Assembly: GCA_031264425.1 (NCBI GenBank) | Contig: JAISDY010000016.1 | Coordinates: 1 to 6,957 of the forward strand | Direction: 5' to 3' | From: Endomicrobium sp. | Lineage (GTDB): Bacteria > Elusimicrobiota > Endomicrobiia > Endomicrobiales > Endomicrobiaceae | Length of the DNA stretch: 6,957 nucleotides | Shown here: in pieces, positions 6,938-6,957 of the stretch | How positions within the stretch are numbered: the stretch's first letter is position 1 | Layout: every line of letters begins with the position of its first letter | Notes under the pieces: model-generated | Seen by the model: the letters and a program-made list of their open reading frames with translations, nothing else | Database searches by the model: none | What the model was told of the DNA's origin: nothing | Program-made: the position numbers and the translations under genes

Positions 6938-6957
6938 AAAAGAAAATTTTTACGGCT
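6934..6957 (+). CDS. Start of a further operon gene (cut by window edge)
   Basis: An ATG overlaps the stop of the receiver gene as ATGA, the same arrangement as the FHA/phosphatase junction. Eight codons are visible, reading MKKKIFTA, and no stop occurs before the edge. There is no clear ribosome site upstream, so translation would depend on coupling. The Lys-rich start fits a signal peptide or a cytoplasmic protein equally. Function cannot be judged; a kinase would suit the context but is not shown. Confidence 0.55.

Overview
The window is a compact, entirely plus-strand gene cluster from a low-GC, Gram-negative-type (two-membrane) bacterium. A PorV/PorQ-like outer-membrane barrel follows a surface protein ending in a FlgD-Ig/type IX-sorting-like module. 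It is followed by a secreted coiled-coil protein and an FHA plus FG-GAP membrane protein. This mix recalls Elusimicrobiota (Endomicrobium-like), but that placement rests on gene style only. Other phyla with PorV-like proteins (spirochaetes, Fibrobacterota, Bacteroidota relatives) are not excluded.

Layout: (1) 1-1041, the 3' part of a large secreted protein with Ig-like modules and a C-terminal FlgD-Ig-like domain. (2) 1046-2098, PorV/PorQ-family barrel. (3) 2108-2950, exported protein with one SLH-like motif and coiled coils. (4) 2984-5164, two FHA domains, a membrane helix, an apparent eight-bladed extracytoplasmic propeller and a second membrane helix. (5) 5161-6579, PP2C-type Ser/Thr phosphatase with a membrane helix and a PEGA-like extracytoplasmic domain. 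(6) 6572-6937, stand-alone response-regulator receiver domain. (7) 6934 onward, the first eight codons of another gene. Gaps are 4, 9 and 33 bases, and the last junctions overlap by 4, 8 and 4 bases, so the set is probably one operon with translational coupling in its second half. No stretch over 33 bases lacks a gene. I saw no RNA gene, mobile element, CRISPR array or convincing terminator.

Working model (inference): the first three genes make cell-surface or outer-membrane components. The last complete three form a signalling unit across the inner membrane: a phosphothreonine reader, a protein phosphatase and a phospho-aspartate receiver. The reader and the phosphatase each carry an extracytoplasmic domain that could sense the envelope. 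The matching Ser/Thr kinase and histidine kinase are not in the window. The joining of a PorV-like/sorting-domain surface system to this signalling unit is the most interesting feature here.
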